Shown in pieces: positions 15,598 to 24,560 of a stretch of 64,000 bases of DNA. The DNA comes from CAZDET01 sp964504335 (lineage in GTDB: Bacteria > Bacteroidota > Bacteroidia > Chitinophagales > Saprospiraceae). The translations under genes and the position numbers were made by a program. Under the pieces are notes generated by a model, which was not told where the DNA came from, did not search any database, and was given only the letters and a program-made list of their open reading frames with translations. The stretch's first letter is position 1; each line of letters starts with the position of its first letter. Location of the stretch: positions 103,938 to 167,937 of the forward strand of contig CAZDET010000003.1 of NCBI GenBank assembly GCA_964504335.1. The letters run 5' to 3'.

Positions 15598-18500
15598 ATG
15601 ATGCTGCGATTCCTCTACTGTATTCCGTTCTTCTTTGCGGCTTTCATTCCGGCTTCGGACGGCCAGTCCCTTTTCCCCGTTAAAGTCCACAAAAAGTGGG
15701 GGCTCATCGATTCTGCGGGCAAGGTAGTAGTTCCTGCTCGCTACGAAGCCATCGGCGACTTTAAAGCCTTCCAGTTGGCGGTCATGCAACTGAACGGACG
15801 GGTAGGCCTCCTCGACCAGGCAGGGAATACCGTCCTACCCGCGCGCTACGAAGACATCAAAGTACTGGACGCCAACCTGATGGCCGTCATGCAGCAGGGA
15901 ATCTGGCAAGTCATCAACCGCTCCGGCACCGTTATTCTGGACCGTGGTTACAAACGCGTTCAGGTTTTGCGATCCGGCTACCTGGCCTTTCTGCAGGAAG
16001 ACTACTGGGGAATTGTTCGGTCGGATGGCCGGTTGATCAGCCAACCCATCTACGAAGATATCGAGTCGGTTTCCGAATCGTTCTTTCTGACCAGCCGTTC
16101 CGGAAGGCTTGGCCTGCTGCGAACCGATGGTACCACCGTTCTGGATAACCGGGCCGGCGAAATCCGGCTTCTCTCCGATAGCCTGATCTTTTTTCGAGAA
16201 TCCGGCAGCTGGGGCGCGATCGATGCCGAAGGCCGTCCCCTCATTCCCGCGCGCTACAACAGCTACCGAATGCTCGGAGACGGATTCATTCGATTGCTAA
16301 CCAGCGAAACGTCTTACATTTATTCCATCTCCTGCGGTCGGCTGCTTTCCGAAGCGGATTTCGATGATTATTTCCCCTATTCCGATCACTACATCATCGT
16401 TAAGAAAGACCGCCGCCTGGGCCTGTTCGATCGCTGCGGCACGCAAATCCTTTCCCCCCGCTACCAAGAAATTCAGGCATTTGCCCCCGGAAAATTCCGC
16501 GTGAAAGAAGCCGGAAAATGGGGCATCGTCGAATGGGGAGACCACCTACTCCTCCCGCCATCCTACAGCTATATTGCCCCACTTAAGTTCGGGGTCAGTA
16601 TCGTGCGGGGTACCAATGGGCAAGGTCTGATCAATGCCGCCGGGGAAGTCCTCGCTTCTACCCGATTCGATTCGATTGAGGTAAGTAACAATGTGGCCAG
16701 GGCCTACGCCTCCGCCGAAGCCGGAAATGCCCTGACTGTTTTGCGCTTCGACGACCGGGGGCGATTGTTGGAAAACGGTCAGTTCAATCGGCATTTTAGC
16801 ATCCAAATTGCCGGCCGGTCTACGGATGGCCAGCCCCCAACGTCGTCGGCCAGCGTTTATCAACTGGAGGACTTCGAATGGTATTACTCTCCCGAGCAAG
16901 ACCGCTGGGGGTTGCGCAAACTGACAGACGGGAGGGTACAAATAGAGCCCATTTTCACAAGCATTCAAGTAGAACCCTCCCTGGGGTTAACAGTCGTTTC
17001 CATTGAAAAGCCACACCGCGCCGAATTTGAACGAACGACCTTTCGCTTCGACCGCGTCTACGGACTTGTGCTAAACGACCTCGGCAGGCTAGTCACCGAT
17101 CTCGACTTTCTCGACATTCGCCTGCCGGATTGGAAAGCGGGGCGGCCGCTCGCCCGTTGTGTCTTTTCCGACGGCCGCCACGGACTGCTCGACCGCAACG
17201 GCCGCCTCGAGCGCCGCGATCTGACGTTTATCGGAGGGTTTAACAACGGCCTGGCTCGCGTTAGCTTCAGCGGACAACTAACCGGAACGCTGAAGGCTGA
17301 AAACAGCCTCGGCCGAATCAGTGCCTACCTCGACGGCCTGCTCGCACCCAGCACAATGGTCGATTACACGCAATACGACCAGCATTTCCAGCAATCTGCA
17401 CAGCTCATCTGCGAAGGCTGTAACTGGGGTTACATGAATGAGGCCGGAGACGTGATCGTCAAACCCAAGTATACCTTCGCCCAGGATTTTTCCAATGGCG
17501 TCGGGCTGGTGAGCTGCTCCGGAAAGTGGGGTATGGTCGACCAACAAGGCCGGGAGCGCATTTCCTGCAATTACGACGGAATCGAATTGCTATCCAACAC
17601 GGATAACCGCATGGTGCGGCTCTACGTCGAAGAACCCAAATACGGTCTAATCGACACCCTTGGCCAGTTGCGGGTAGATGCCATCTACGAGGAAATCGGT
17701 TCCTTCTCGGAAGGCCGACTAGCCGTTCGGCGGGGCGGGCTTTGGGGATTCGTGGATGCCAATGGCAACGAGCGCGTCCCCTGCCAGTTTGAAGAAGTAT
17801 CCGAATTTCACGAAGGGCTGGCCGCCGTTCGGAAAGGTCGCTACTGGGGGTTCATCGACCTCCAGGGAACCATCGTGATCGATTACATCTACCGACGGGC
17901 GGGCAACTTTTCCAACGGCCGCGCCTGGGTGTACGACGGTACCAAAACGGGCTTCATTGACTCCTACAACCAATTCGTCATCCCTCCGCAGTACGACCGG
18001 GCCTTTGACTTCGAAGCGGGTATCGCCCGGGTAGTAGTCGACGGCCAATTCGGCTTGATCGACACTGCAGGACGCGTGATCCTCCGGCCGCGCTACAACG
18101 AAATTCGGACGTTCAACGACCACGGGTTGGCCGTTGTCAGTTTGGGGAATAAAAACATTCGCTACGGCCTCATCGACCGCCAGGGCAGCCTCATCGGGCG
18201 CACGTCCTTCCGCGAAATCGGCCCATTTCAAGAGGGCTTAGCCGTAGTTAAGGACAAAGAAGGCTACGGCTTCATCAATACGGCGGGCCGCACCGTCATC
18301 CCTCTGATCTACTCCCGCGCACAGGGTTTCCGCGAGGGGTTGGCCGTCGTTCAGAAGGATGGCCGCTGCGGCTATGTCGACCGTCGGGGAACGCTCGTAA
18401 TTCCCTGCTCCTACAGCCACTGCCAGGACTTTAGCGGCGGCCGGGCCGTCGTATACCGCGGCATCCGCAACGCCGGCATCGTCGACCGAAGCGGGCGACA

Positions 18501-18930
18501 CCTCGTAGAGCCGAGCCTCGATCGCCTCCTCGGCTTCCGCGAGGGGCGGGGGCTCATGCGCGACCAACAAGACCGCTTCTACTACATCACCGAACAAACC
18601 GGCCTCTACGACGGCTACTACGAAAAAGCCGAGGATTTCCAACACGGCGTCGCGCTGGTTCGCATCGACGGTAAATGGGGAATTATCAATCAGAAGGGAA
18701 TCGAAATTATTCCCCCGAAGTACGATCGCATCGAGGGCTTCCAAGATGGCTACGCTAAAGTGCGCATCAAGGGCCTCACCGGCCTCAGCAACCTCGACGG
18801 CGAACTCCTCGTTCAGCCCAGCTACGAGTATATCTCCTACATGGGCGCCGGCCTCTTCCGCGTCGAGCAAGGTGACCAGGTCGGCTACTTCAACAGCGAA
18901 GGGAACTGGGTGTGGAATCTTTCTAATTAG
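15598..18930 (+). CDS. Secreted giant WG-repeat protein
   Basis: 1110 residues with a signal peptide (FLYCIPFFFAAFIPASDG). The rest is about twenty tandem copies of a 40-50-residue WG repeat with the pattern KWGLID-x-x-G-x-x-(V/I)-(I/V)P-x-x-Y-(D/E)-x-I, for example KKWGLIDSAGKVVVPARYEA and GKWGIINQKGIEIIPPKYDR. The copies around residues 270-580 are more degenerate. WG proteins are probably beta-rich solenoids of unknown function. No type IX tail or membrane anchor is visible, so it is probably periplasmic or secreted. The next codon (15601) is also ATG. The gene ends within an inverted repeat shared with the convergent Lrp gene. Confidence 0.9.
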   Translation: MMLRFLYCIPFFFAAFIPASDGQSLFPVKVHKKWGLIDSAGKVVVPARYEAIGDFKAFQLAVMQLNGRVGLLDQAGNTVLPARYEDIKVLDANLMAVMQQGIWQVINRSGTVILDRGYKRVQVLRSGYLAFLQEDYWGIVRSDGRLISQPIYEDIESVSESFFLTSRSGRLGLLRTDGTTVLDNRAGEIRLLSDSLIFFRESGSWGAIDAEGRPLIPARYNSYRMLGDGFIRLLTSETSYIYSISCGRLLSEADFDDYFPYSDHYIIVKKDRRLGLFDRCGTQILSPRYQEIQAFAPGKFRVKEAGKWGIVEWGDHLLLPPSYSYIAPLKFGVSIVRGTNGQGLINAAGEVLASTRFDSIEVSNNVARAYASAEAGNALTVLRFDDRGRLLENGQFNRHFSIQIAGRSTDGQPPTSSASVYQLEDFEWYYSPEQDRWGLRKLTDGRVQIEPIFTSIQVEPSLGLTVVSIEKPHRAEFERTTFRFDRVYGLVLNDLGRLVTDLDFLDIRLPDWKAGRPLARCVFSDGRHGLLDRNGRLERRDLTFIGGFNNGLARVSFSGQLTGTLKAENSLGRISAYLDGLLAPSTMVDYTQYDQHFQQSAQLICEGCNWGYMNEAGDVIVKPKYTFAQDFSNGVGLVSCSGKWGMVDQQGRERISCNYDGIELLSNTDNRMVRLYVEEPKYGLIDTLGQLRVDAIYEEIGSFSEGRLAVRRGGLWGFVDANGNERVPCQFEEVSEFHEGLAAVRKGRYWGFIDLQGTIVIDYIYRRAGNFSNGRAWVYDGTKTGFIDSYNQFVIPPQYDRAFDFEAGIARVVVDGQFGLIDTAGRVILRPRYNEIRTFNDHGLAVVSLGNKNIRYGLIDRQGSLIGRTSFREIGPFQEGLAVVKDKEGYGFINTAGRTVIPLIYSRAQGFREGLAVVQKDGRCGYVDRRGTLVIPCSYSHCQDFSGGRAVVYRGIRNAGIVDRSGRHLVEPSLDRLLGFREGRGLMRDQQDRFYYITEQTGLYDGYYEKAEDFQHGVALVRIDGKWGIINQKGIEIIPPKYDRIEGFQDGYAKVRIKGLTGLSNLDGELLVQPSYEYISYMGAGLFRVEQGDQVGYFNSEGNWVWNLSN

Positions 18931-18966
18931 ACTTTTAGGTAATTAGATATTTCACTAAAGGTCTAA
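18927..18966. repeat. Inverted repeat between convergent WG and Lrp genes
   Basis: TTAGACTTTTAG (18927-18938) pairs with CTAAAGGTCTAA (18955-18966) over 12 positions with one G-U pair. It spans the WG stop codon and ends just before the Lrp stop. It could act as a two-way terminator, though no long T-run follows. The words resemble the spacers at 7829-7912. Confidence 0.55.
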
Positions 18967-18967
18967 C

Positions 18968-19441
18968 TCACTCATACTTATAAGGCAACAACTTACTGTC
19001 CTTCACCGTGGAAAGTGTCATCAGCGTTTTGAGGCGCTCGATTTCATCGATTTGGGAGAGGGTCTTGAACAGAAGTTTCTCGTAGGTCGGAATATCCTGA
19101 CAGACGATCTTAATGAGAAAATCGGCTTCGCCGGTAATTATGTAGCATTCGACGATTTCGTCGATTTCCTTAATGCGCTCGAGGAAGTTGTTAAGGGCGT
19201 TTTCCTGCCGCCAATCGAGCGATACCTGGACAAAAGTCTTAACATTTAAGCCAATCATTTGTGGATTGACCTCCGCGTGATACGACTGAATGATGTTGTT
19301 GTTTTCAAGCTTCTTTACCCGCTCCAGGGTTGGTGCCGGACTCAGTCCGATCTTTTTCGACAGGTCGAGGTTGGTGATCTTACTGTTTTGCTGAAGGATT
19401 TTCAGGATTTTCAGATCGATTTTGTCCAGCTTGTCAGCCAT
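18968..19441 (-). CDS. Lrp/AsnC-family transcriptional regulator
   Basis: 157 residues. The N-terminal winged helix-turn-helix (LDKIDLKILKILQQNSKITN, then LSKKIGLSPAPTLERVKKLE) is followed by an AsnC/RAM ligand-binding domain (LDWRQENALNNFLERIKE, then CYIITGEADFLIKIVCQD). These proteins sense amino acids and control amino-acid metabolism. The neighbouring glutamate dehydrogenase on the same strand, 222 bp upstream, is a plausible target (inference). Confidence 0.93.
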   Translation of the reverse strand: MADKLDKIDLKILKILQQNSKITNLDLSKKIGLSPAPTLERVKKLENNNIIQSYHAEVNPQMIGLNVKTFVQVSLDWRQENALNNFLERIKEIDEIVECYIITGEADFLIKIVCQDIPTYEKLLFKTLSQIDEIERLKTLMTLSTVKDSKLLPYKYE

Positions 19442-19627
19442 ATTCGGATTTTCTAGACCACTAATAACGCCGCAAGATAGGAGAGTGAAAAATAAAATAC
19501 AAAGATTTTACCCGCACACCCTCAAAAATTTCAAATCCTACCTGATTAAGCGATCCGAATACCTAAATGTTTTGCCCAAGCAGATCAGCAGGGTTACTTT
19601 CCGACCAAAGTGCCAGATAGCTACCAT

Positions 19628-19653
19628 ACTAAAGTAATAAAAGGCTAAAGTAC
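19628..19653. repeat. Quasi-tandem spacer repeat, copy 2 (inverted relative to 7829-7854)
   Basis: Read on the minus strand this 26-bp stretch equals the 7829-7854 sequence except at two positions. It starts 11 bp after the glutamate dehydrogenase stop, the same placement as copy 1. Confidence 0.7.
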
Positions 19654-19663
19654 TACAACCACC

Positions 19664-21100
19664 CTATGGCCAGATACCCAGTGAGATATAGTCGTTTGCG
19701 ATTTTGCTGATGGCATTGACGAAGGCGGCGGTCCGCAGGTCGCGCACCTTGCGTTTGCGCTTCTGTATTTCCCGAATTTGCTGGTAGGCGGTGATCATGG
19801 TCTCCTCAAGTCCGGAACGCACCAGGTCGATTTCTTCCGCTCCGCGGGTAAGGAATTGTTTCTCGCTATTGTCGAGCGATTTACCGGTCAGCCGTTCTAC
19901 GGTATCGATAATGTTTCCGTACGTACGCTGATTGAAGCGCTTTTCCATACGACCGAAGCGCATGTGGGAAAGGTTTTTCAACCACTCGAAGTAGGATACC
20001 GTTACCCCACCTGCATTAAGGTATACATCTGGGATGATCAGGCGCCCGTCGCCCACCAGGATTTCGGAGGCGTCTGCGGTGATCGGCCCGTTGGCGGCCT
20101 CAGCGATTATTTTGGCCTTTACTCGATGGACATTTTGGATCGTGATCACATTTTCGAGAGCGGCCGGAACCAGGATATCGCATTCGAACTCCATAGCGAT
20201 CTCCCGTTGGTCTTTTCCGTACGATTCGGCGCCGGGGTAATTTAGAATTGACCCGTGTTCTTGTCGGTAGCGGATGAGGTCGTGAATGTCGATGCCCTTG
20301 GGGTTGTAAATCGCGCCTTCCACCTCTGCAACGCCGACGATGATGACTCCACCTTCGTCCTGGCTGATAATTGCGGTATTGCTGCCCACATTACCGAGCC
20401 CCTGAAGCACCATCGTTTTCCCTTGAGTACCTTGCTTGAGGTTGAGGGCTTTCATGTCGTCGGCAAACGAACAGGCCTCCCGGATTCCATAGAAGACTCC
20501 CCGACCGGTAGCCTCGGTACGCCCCCGGACGCCCTGCTGATTGACCGGCTTGCCCGTTACACAGCCGGCGGCGTCGATGTCACCACCGTGAAAACTGCGA
20601 TAAGTATCGTAAATCCACGCCATTTCCCGCGATCCGGTTCCGTAGTCGGGTGCCGGCACGTCGATGGCCGGGCCGATGAAGTTACGCCGGATCAGCTCGG
20701 TGGTGTATCGCCGGGTGATCTTTTCCAGTTGCAGCGGCGTGTAATCCCAGGGATTGATTCTAACGCCTCCCTTCGCGCCGCCGAAGGGCACATCCACGAT
20801 AGCGCACTTGTAAGACATCAGAGTGGCTAGCGCAACTACCTCCTCCTGGTTGACGTGGTTGCTGTAGCGAATCCCCCCCTTGGTGGGGCTGCGGTGGTGG
20901 CTATGTTGAGCCCGGTAGGCCTCAATCGTTTGCACCTTCCCGTCGATTTTCACGGGAAACTGCATTTGGTAAACGGAGTTACAGACTTTGATTTGTTGAA
21001 GCAGGCCATCCGGCAGACCGGTATGGATCGCAGCTAGATCGAAGTAGCGCTCGACGCTTTTCAGAAAGACGTCGTGGCCGACGTTAGGCATGGTGGTCAT
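19664..21100 (-). CDS. gdhA: Glu/Leu/Phe/Val family (glutamate) dehydrogenase
   Basis: 478 residues. Oxidative deamination of glutamate (or another amino acid) with NAD(P). Motifs are SPTKGGIRYSNHVNQEEVVALATLMSYKCA split over the substrate site, the catalytic lysine region VPFGGAKGGVRINP, the aspartate PAPDYGTGSREMAW, the Rossmann loop LQGLGNVGSN and AEAANGPITADA. Glutamate preference is inferred from family and context. The ATG at 21100 overlaps the last 17 bp of the upstream CcmD gene; ATG 21091 is an alternative. Confidence 0.93.
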   Translation of the reverse strand: MTTMPNVGHDVFLKSVERYFDLAAIHTGLPDGLLQQIKVCNSVYQMQFPVKIDGKVQTIEAYRAQHSHHRSPTKGGIRYSNHVNQEEVVALATLMSYKCAIVDVPFGGAKGGVRINPWDYTPLQLEKITRRYTTELIRRNFIGPAIDVPAPDYGTGSREMAWIYDTYRSFHGGDIDAAGCVTGKPVNQQGVRGRTEATGRGVFYGIREACSFADDMKALNLKQGTQGKTMVLQGLGNVGSNTAIISQDEGGVIIVGVAEVEGAIYNPKGIDIHDLIRYRQEHGSILNYPGAESYGKDQREIAMEFECDILVPAALENVITIQNVHRVKAKIIAEAANGPITADASEILVGDGRLIIPDVYLNAGGVTVSYFEWLKNLSHMRFGRMEKRFNQRTYGNIIDTVERLTGKSLDNSEKQFLTRGAEEIDLVRSGLEETMITAYQQIREIQKRKRKVRDLRTAAFVNAISKIANDYISLGIWP

Positions 21101-21341
21101 TAATCTGATTTTCCAATTTGGTTAGACGACGATCCAAGTAGACCATGAACACCACAAGCCCAACAAAGACGGCAATGATAACAGCGACGACAACATACAT
21201 TTTTCCAATACTCCGCATGAAGTCGGTGGCGGTGCCTTGTGCTTCTGCCGGAAATGTCAAGATCAGGAACAAGAAAATTGTAAGGCTAATCCGCATCATG
21301 GTCTGCATGAGATTACCGGCTAAAGTCTGACTAATTTTCAT
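21084..21341 (-). CDS. CcmD-family protein
   Basis: 85 residues: an N-terminal hydrophobic segment ending SPAEAQ-like (signal peptide or helix), then IGKMYVVVAVIIAVFVGLVVFMVYLDRRLTKLENQ. The single membrane helix followed by LDRR-x-x-KLE is the CcmD signature in Bacteroidota. CcmD assists release of heme-loaded CcmE from the CcmABC complex. Order on the minus strand is ccmB, ccsA, ccmD, gdhA. Starts at 21341, 21308 and 21299 are all possible. Confidence 0.75.
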   Translation of the reverse strand: MKISQTLAGNLMQTMMRISLTIFLFLILTFPAEAQGTATDFMRSIGKMYVVVAVIIAVFVGLVVFMVYLDRRLTKLENQINDHHA

Positions 21342-21376
21342 ACTAAACAAGGATTTTCGGCTTAAGAAATAGCTAC

Positions 21377-22447
21377 CTAATATTCGTCTTCGTATATGGA
21401 CGCCTGCAAGCGCTGGATACGATAGAACAGACTCGCCATCCAACATCCGAGCAACGTCCAACCGAGCACCGCCGGATAAAACACCATCCGCATCGTATTG
21501 TCGAGATCTTCTCCTCCGAGTGCCGGATTCCCTCCGTTTCCAGGGTGGAGGCTATCGGTGAGGCGCGGAATAACGTAGATCAGTGGAATGAGTGCCGTGA
21601 ACGCAAAAATATTGTATACCCCACTGATGCGCCCCCGCTGCTCCGGGTCCGGAAAAGCTAAACGCAGTACGAAATAGGCGAGGTAGATGATAATCGCTAT
21701 CAAAGTGGTGAATTGCTTGATATCCCAGCTCCAGAATTGCCCCCAGGTGTATTTCGCCCAGATGGCTCCGGTGATCAGCCCGAGTACCCCAAACAGCACG
21801 CCGATTGTAGTCAGCGCCTGCGCCCAATCGTCGTCGCGCAACTGGTGGAAGCTAATATGCCGAATACTGTAAACGACCGCCGCAATGAACAGAATCATCA
21901 TAGCCAGCCACAAGCTGACGTGGAAGTAAGTGTTGCGGATTGTCTCCACCAGAATATTGCGAAAGGGATACGTCATCCCCTCTAGTTGGTGCAAATCGGA
22001 AATGGGACTATTCTCCCAAAGGGCCGCGCCCTGCTCCGGTTGTATCGAATCCTGCGTGACTAACAGCGCATTGGGCCGAAGCGCATACCCATCCCTTGCA
22101 TTATCCACCACCAACGTGAAGGCCACTACTTTACTCGGCTCCGGCAGGTATTCGGGAATACTAAATTGAACTACCATTTCCGTCTCCGAGCGTACTTCCA
22201 CGGCTTCTGCCCTCAAGGCGCGCGCTTCATCCAGCTTCAGCCATACCCTCGGAGGAACTTCCGCGCTCTCGAAATGCGTATTGTATCCCTCAACCCGCAG
22301 ACTCACGGAATCTCCCGTGCGGGCACCTCCGGGGTCTACGCGCGTCAGCCCCGGTTTAATCGGTACGAGTAAGCCAAACAGGAAGACGTACAGCAAAATC
22401 AGTACCCCTAGCCATTTCCACCAGTATTGTCGAATTAGTCGTTCCAA
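21377..22447 (-). CDS. ccsA: CcmC/CcsA-type heme handling protein with extra N-terminal periplasmic domain
   Basis: 356 residues. The C-terminal two thirds has six membrane helices and the heme-binding tryptophan-rich WGQFWSWD motif near residue 245, as in CcmC/CcsA of cytochrome c maturation. After the first helix (residues 12-30) comes a segment of about 140 residues with an IPT/TIG-like sandwich beginning VDPGGARTGDSVSLRVEG, absent from ordinary CcmC (about 230 residues). The extension may be a Bacteroidota feature. It lies 51 bp after ccmB. Confidence 0.88.
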   Translation of the reverse strand: MERLIRQYWWKWLGVLILLYVFLFGLLVPIKPGLTRVDPGGARTGDSVSLRVEGYNTHFESAEVPPRVWLKLDEARALRAEAVEVRSETEMVVQFSIPEYLPEPSKVVAFTLVVDNARDGYALRPNALLVTQDSIQPEQGAALWENSPISDLHQLEGMTYPFRNILVETIRNTYFHVSLWLAMMILFIAAVVYSIRHISFHQLRDDDWAQALTTIGVLFGVLGLITGAIWAKYTWGQFWSWDIKQFTTLIAIIIYLAYFVLRLAFPDPEQRGRISGVYNIFAFTALIPLIYVIPRLTDSLHPGNGGNPALGGEDLDNTMRMVFYPAVLGWTLLGCWMASLFYRIQRLQASIYEDEY

Positions 22448-22468
22448 CGCACAATTATTAGATTAACA

Positions 22469-22491
22469 ATTCACCATTCGCCATTTACCAT
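22469..22491. repeat. Spacer repeat of period 7 (matches 50212-50234, inverted)
   Basis: Begins a few bases after the ccmB stop. Read on the minus strand it matches 50212-50234 at 19 of 23 positions. Units are of the form ATGGTGA. Confidence 0.6.
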
Positions 22492-22498
22492 CGTACCC

Positions 22499-23152
22499 CT
22501 AGTCTCTCCAAACAAACGGAAAAAGGACCAATGCCACCCCAAACAACAATCCATCAATTGCTAATAAGATAGCAATATCGCCGCCGTAGTCGGTATCCTG
22601 TAGAATGCGCAGGGCGTTGGCGCTGAGTTTGATCAACGTCAACAGAATGGGAATTACTACCGGAAACCCCAGGATGGCCATCAGGGTCGCATTATTGCCC
22701 GCCTTAGCGGCAATTGCCGACACGAAGGTAAGCGCAATCGACAATCCGGTGCCGCCCAGGAATAACGTCAGCAGAAATAAACCGGTATCGGCTACCGGAT
22801 TGGTGGTGAGTACCGACAGGACCAACCAGCTCAGCAATCCAAGCACCAACAGCAGGGCCGCATTGTAAATTGTCTTCGCCAGCAATAGGGCCACTGGATT
22901 GAATAAACTGTAGTAGTACAAATGCCGACTTGAGTGTTCCTGCACAAAACCTTTTAAAATAGCATTCACGGCCGCAAACAAGAGTACAATCCAGAAAACG
23001 GCATTCCAAACGGGCGGTTCTACCCGCGCAATGGCCAGGAAAACAATAACGAGTGTCGAAAAGACGTACAGTAAAATGCCGCCAATGGCGTATTTCGTCC
23101 GCCACTCGAGCAGTATGTCCCTCCGAATAAGCGCCCAGGTTTCGGCTAACAT
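22499..23152 (-). CDS. ccmB: Heme exporter protein CcmB
   Basis: 217 residues, six membrane helices; ABC permease subunit of the CcmAB(C) system in cytochrome c maturation. The N-terminus LIRRDILLEWRTKYAIGGI and the region GGTGLSIALTFVSAIAAKAGNNATLMAILGFPV (residues 128-160) are the family marks. The start at ATG 23152 fits CcmB lengths; an upstream in-frame extension to 23284 is not family-like. No ccmA is seen in the window. Confidence 0.92.
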   Translation of the reverse strand: MLAETWALIRRDILLEWRTKYAIGGILLYVFSTLVIVFLAIARVEPPVWNAVFWIVLLFAAVNAILKGFVQEHSSRHLYYYSLFNPVALLLAKTIYNAALLLVLGLLSWLVLSVLTTNPVADTGLFLLTLFLGGTGLSIALTFVSAIAAKAGNNATLMAILGFPVVIPILLTLIKLSANALRILQDTDYGGDIAILLAIDGLLFGVALVLFPFVWRD

Positions 23153-23287
23153 GGAAAGCGATTGATCAATTCGTATTTTATAAACCGACAAAGGTAGCTG
23201 AAGGTAGTTACCACCCCAGCTCTTTGACAAAGCTATGGCATTGGTTATCTTTTGGCACTCTTTCAGCCCATACAACTTTACCACAGT

Positions 23288-24505
23288 ATGATACTTTCGG
23301 CACTTCTTTGTATTTGGGGCTTTACCGCCTCACCGCTAGCGCTGGAGGGAACACTTAACAACCCATCCTACATGACCGCGGCGGCCCGACAGGGGGACGG
23401 TGTGTACGCACTTCTGCGCCGGTACAACTTGGATCAGTTCGACTGCAATTTCGACCTTTTCTACGAGATTAACGGCCTGTCGCCGCGCAATGCACGCTTG
23501 TACAAGGGGCGGTTGTACAAGCTTCCTCTCTATGTCTACCAGTACGACGGCGTCAGCATTCGATCGACCATCGGCGTAGAAGACTGGCCGCTGGCCCGTA
23601 CGATTCAGTCCTACAACCGGGAAATGCAACAACAAGGTTTGCGATCGAAAGACTACACCGAGGATCGCATCCTGTGGGTACCCAATCACCTGCTGCGTTG
23701 CGCGGATCAGCCGGTCCAGCAAGTGCAACTACCAGCCACTCCGCCCCCAGCCGGCCCAGCGCCTGCTAACGGAGCACGCACCTTTGCCATCTTTGGCCCG
23801 CAGCACGCATATGTTCCTCTGGTAGATACGAAACTGCGCGGAAAGGTATTTTACATCGTCAGCGGACACGGAGGTCCCGACCCGGGGGCCGTGGGCCAGC
23901 GATCCGGCAATCGCCTCTGCGAAGACGAATACGCCTACGACGTCGCCCTGCGGCTCTGCCGCAACCTGCTCGCCCACGGAGCTACCGCCTACATGATCAC
24001 CCGCGATGCCAACGACGGCATCCGCAGCGGGCAATACCTCGACTGCGATACCGACGAAGTTGTCTGGGGCAATCAGCCCATGCCCAGAGATCAAAAGGAA
24101 CGGCTCACCCAACGCTCTAACGTCATCAATAACCTCTACGAAGCCAATCGCAGTCAGGGCGTAACCGAGCAGTACACGATCGTCATCCACGTAGACAGCC
24201 GCAGCCAGTCCGAACGCACCGATCTGTATTTCTACCACCACGGCACTAAACCACCCGCCCGGCGATTGGCCCAACGCCTGCAGCAAACCATGCGGAACAA
24301 ATACCGCAAGGCCCGCACCAACGGCAACTACCACGGCACCGTCACCACCCGCGATCTCCACATGCTCCGCGAGTGCAAAACCAACACGGTTTACATTGAA
24401 TTGGCCAATATCCGCAACACCACCGACCAGCAACGCATCGTCCTGGAGCGCAACCGCCAATTGCTGGCGCTCTGGCTGCTGGAAGGGATACTCGATTATT
24501 TTTAA
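23288..24505 (+). CDS. N-acetylmuramoyl-L-alanine amidase with N-terminal LysM-like domain
   Basis: 405 residues; cleaves the peptide stem from peptidoglycan. Signal peptide (LSALLCIWGFTASPLA), a LysM-like domain at residues 30-85 (GDGVYALLRRYNL, then FYEINGL and GRLYKLPL), a proline-rich linker, then Amidase_3 from about 185. Zinc ligands appear as VSGHGGPDPGAVG, EDEYAYDVAL and VIHVDS; the catalytic glutamate is in YIELANI. The HVDS site replaces the more usual HxN/HADA. ATG 23288 is chosen over an upstream TTG. A second, differently built amidase lies at 27338. Confidence 0.88.
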   Translation: MILSALLCIWGFTASPLALEGTLNNPSYMTAAARQGDGVYALLRRYNLDQFDCNFDLFYEINGLSPRNARLYKGRLYKLPLYVYQYDGVSIRSTIGVEDWPLARTIQSYNREMQQQGLRSKDYTEDRILWVPNHLLRCADQPVQQVQLPATPPPAGPAPANGARTFAIFGPQHAYVPLVDTKLRGKVFYIVSGHGGPDPGAVGQRSGNRLCEDEYAYDVALRLCRNLLAHGATAYMITRDANDGIRSGQYLDCDTDEVVWGNQPMPRDQKERLTQRSNVINNLYEANRSQGVTEQYTIVIHVDSRSQSERTDLYFYHHGTKPPARRLAQRLQQTMRNKYRKARTNGNYHGTVTTRDLHMLRECKTNTVYIELANIRNTTDQQRIVLERNRQLLALWLLEGILDYF

Positions 24506-24506
24506 T

Positions 24507-24560
24507 GTGCCGATGTGCTAATGTGCCTGATTGTCTCATTGCCCGATTGTCTAATTGAGC
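24507..24560. repeat. Quasi-tandem spacer between convergent amidase and lptD genes
   Basis: Consists of 8-bp-period words (GATGTGCTAATGTGCC, then GATTGTCTCATTG and so on) from just after the amidase stop. The part 24525-24549 recurs at 51715-51739 with about 21 of 25 identical. Confidence 0.6.

Noticed and set aside
23253..23268. TGGCAC-N8-GC, a correctly spaced sigma-54-like site upstream of the first amidase
   Set aside because: The -12 box lacks TT before GC, and one or two such matches are expected by chance in 64 kb. There is no regulatory context.
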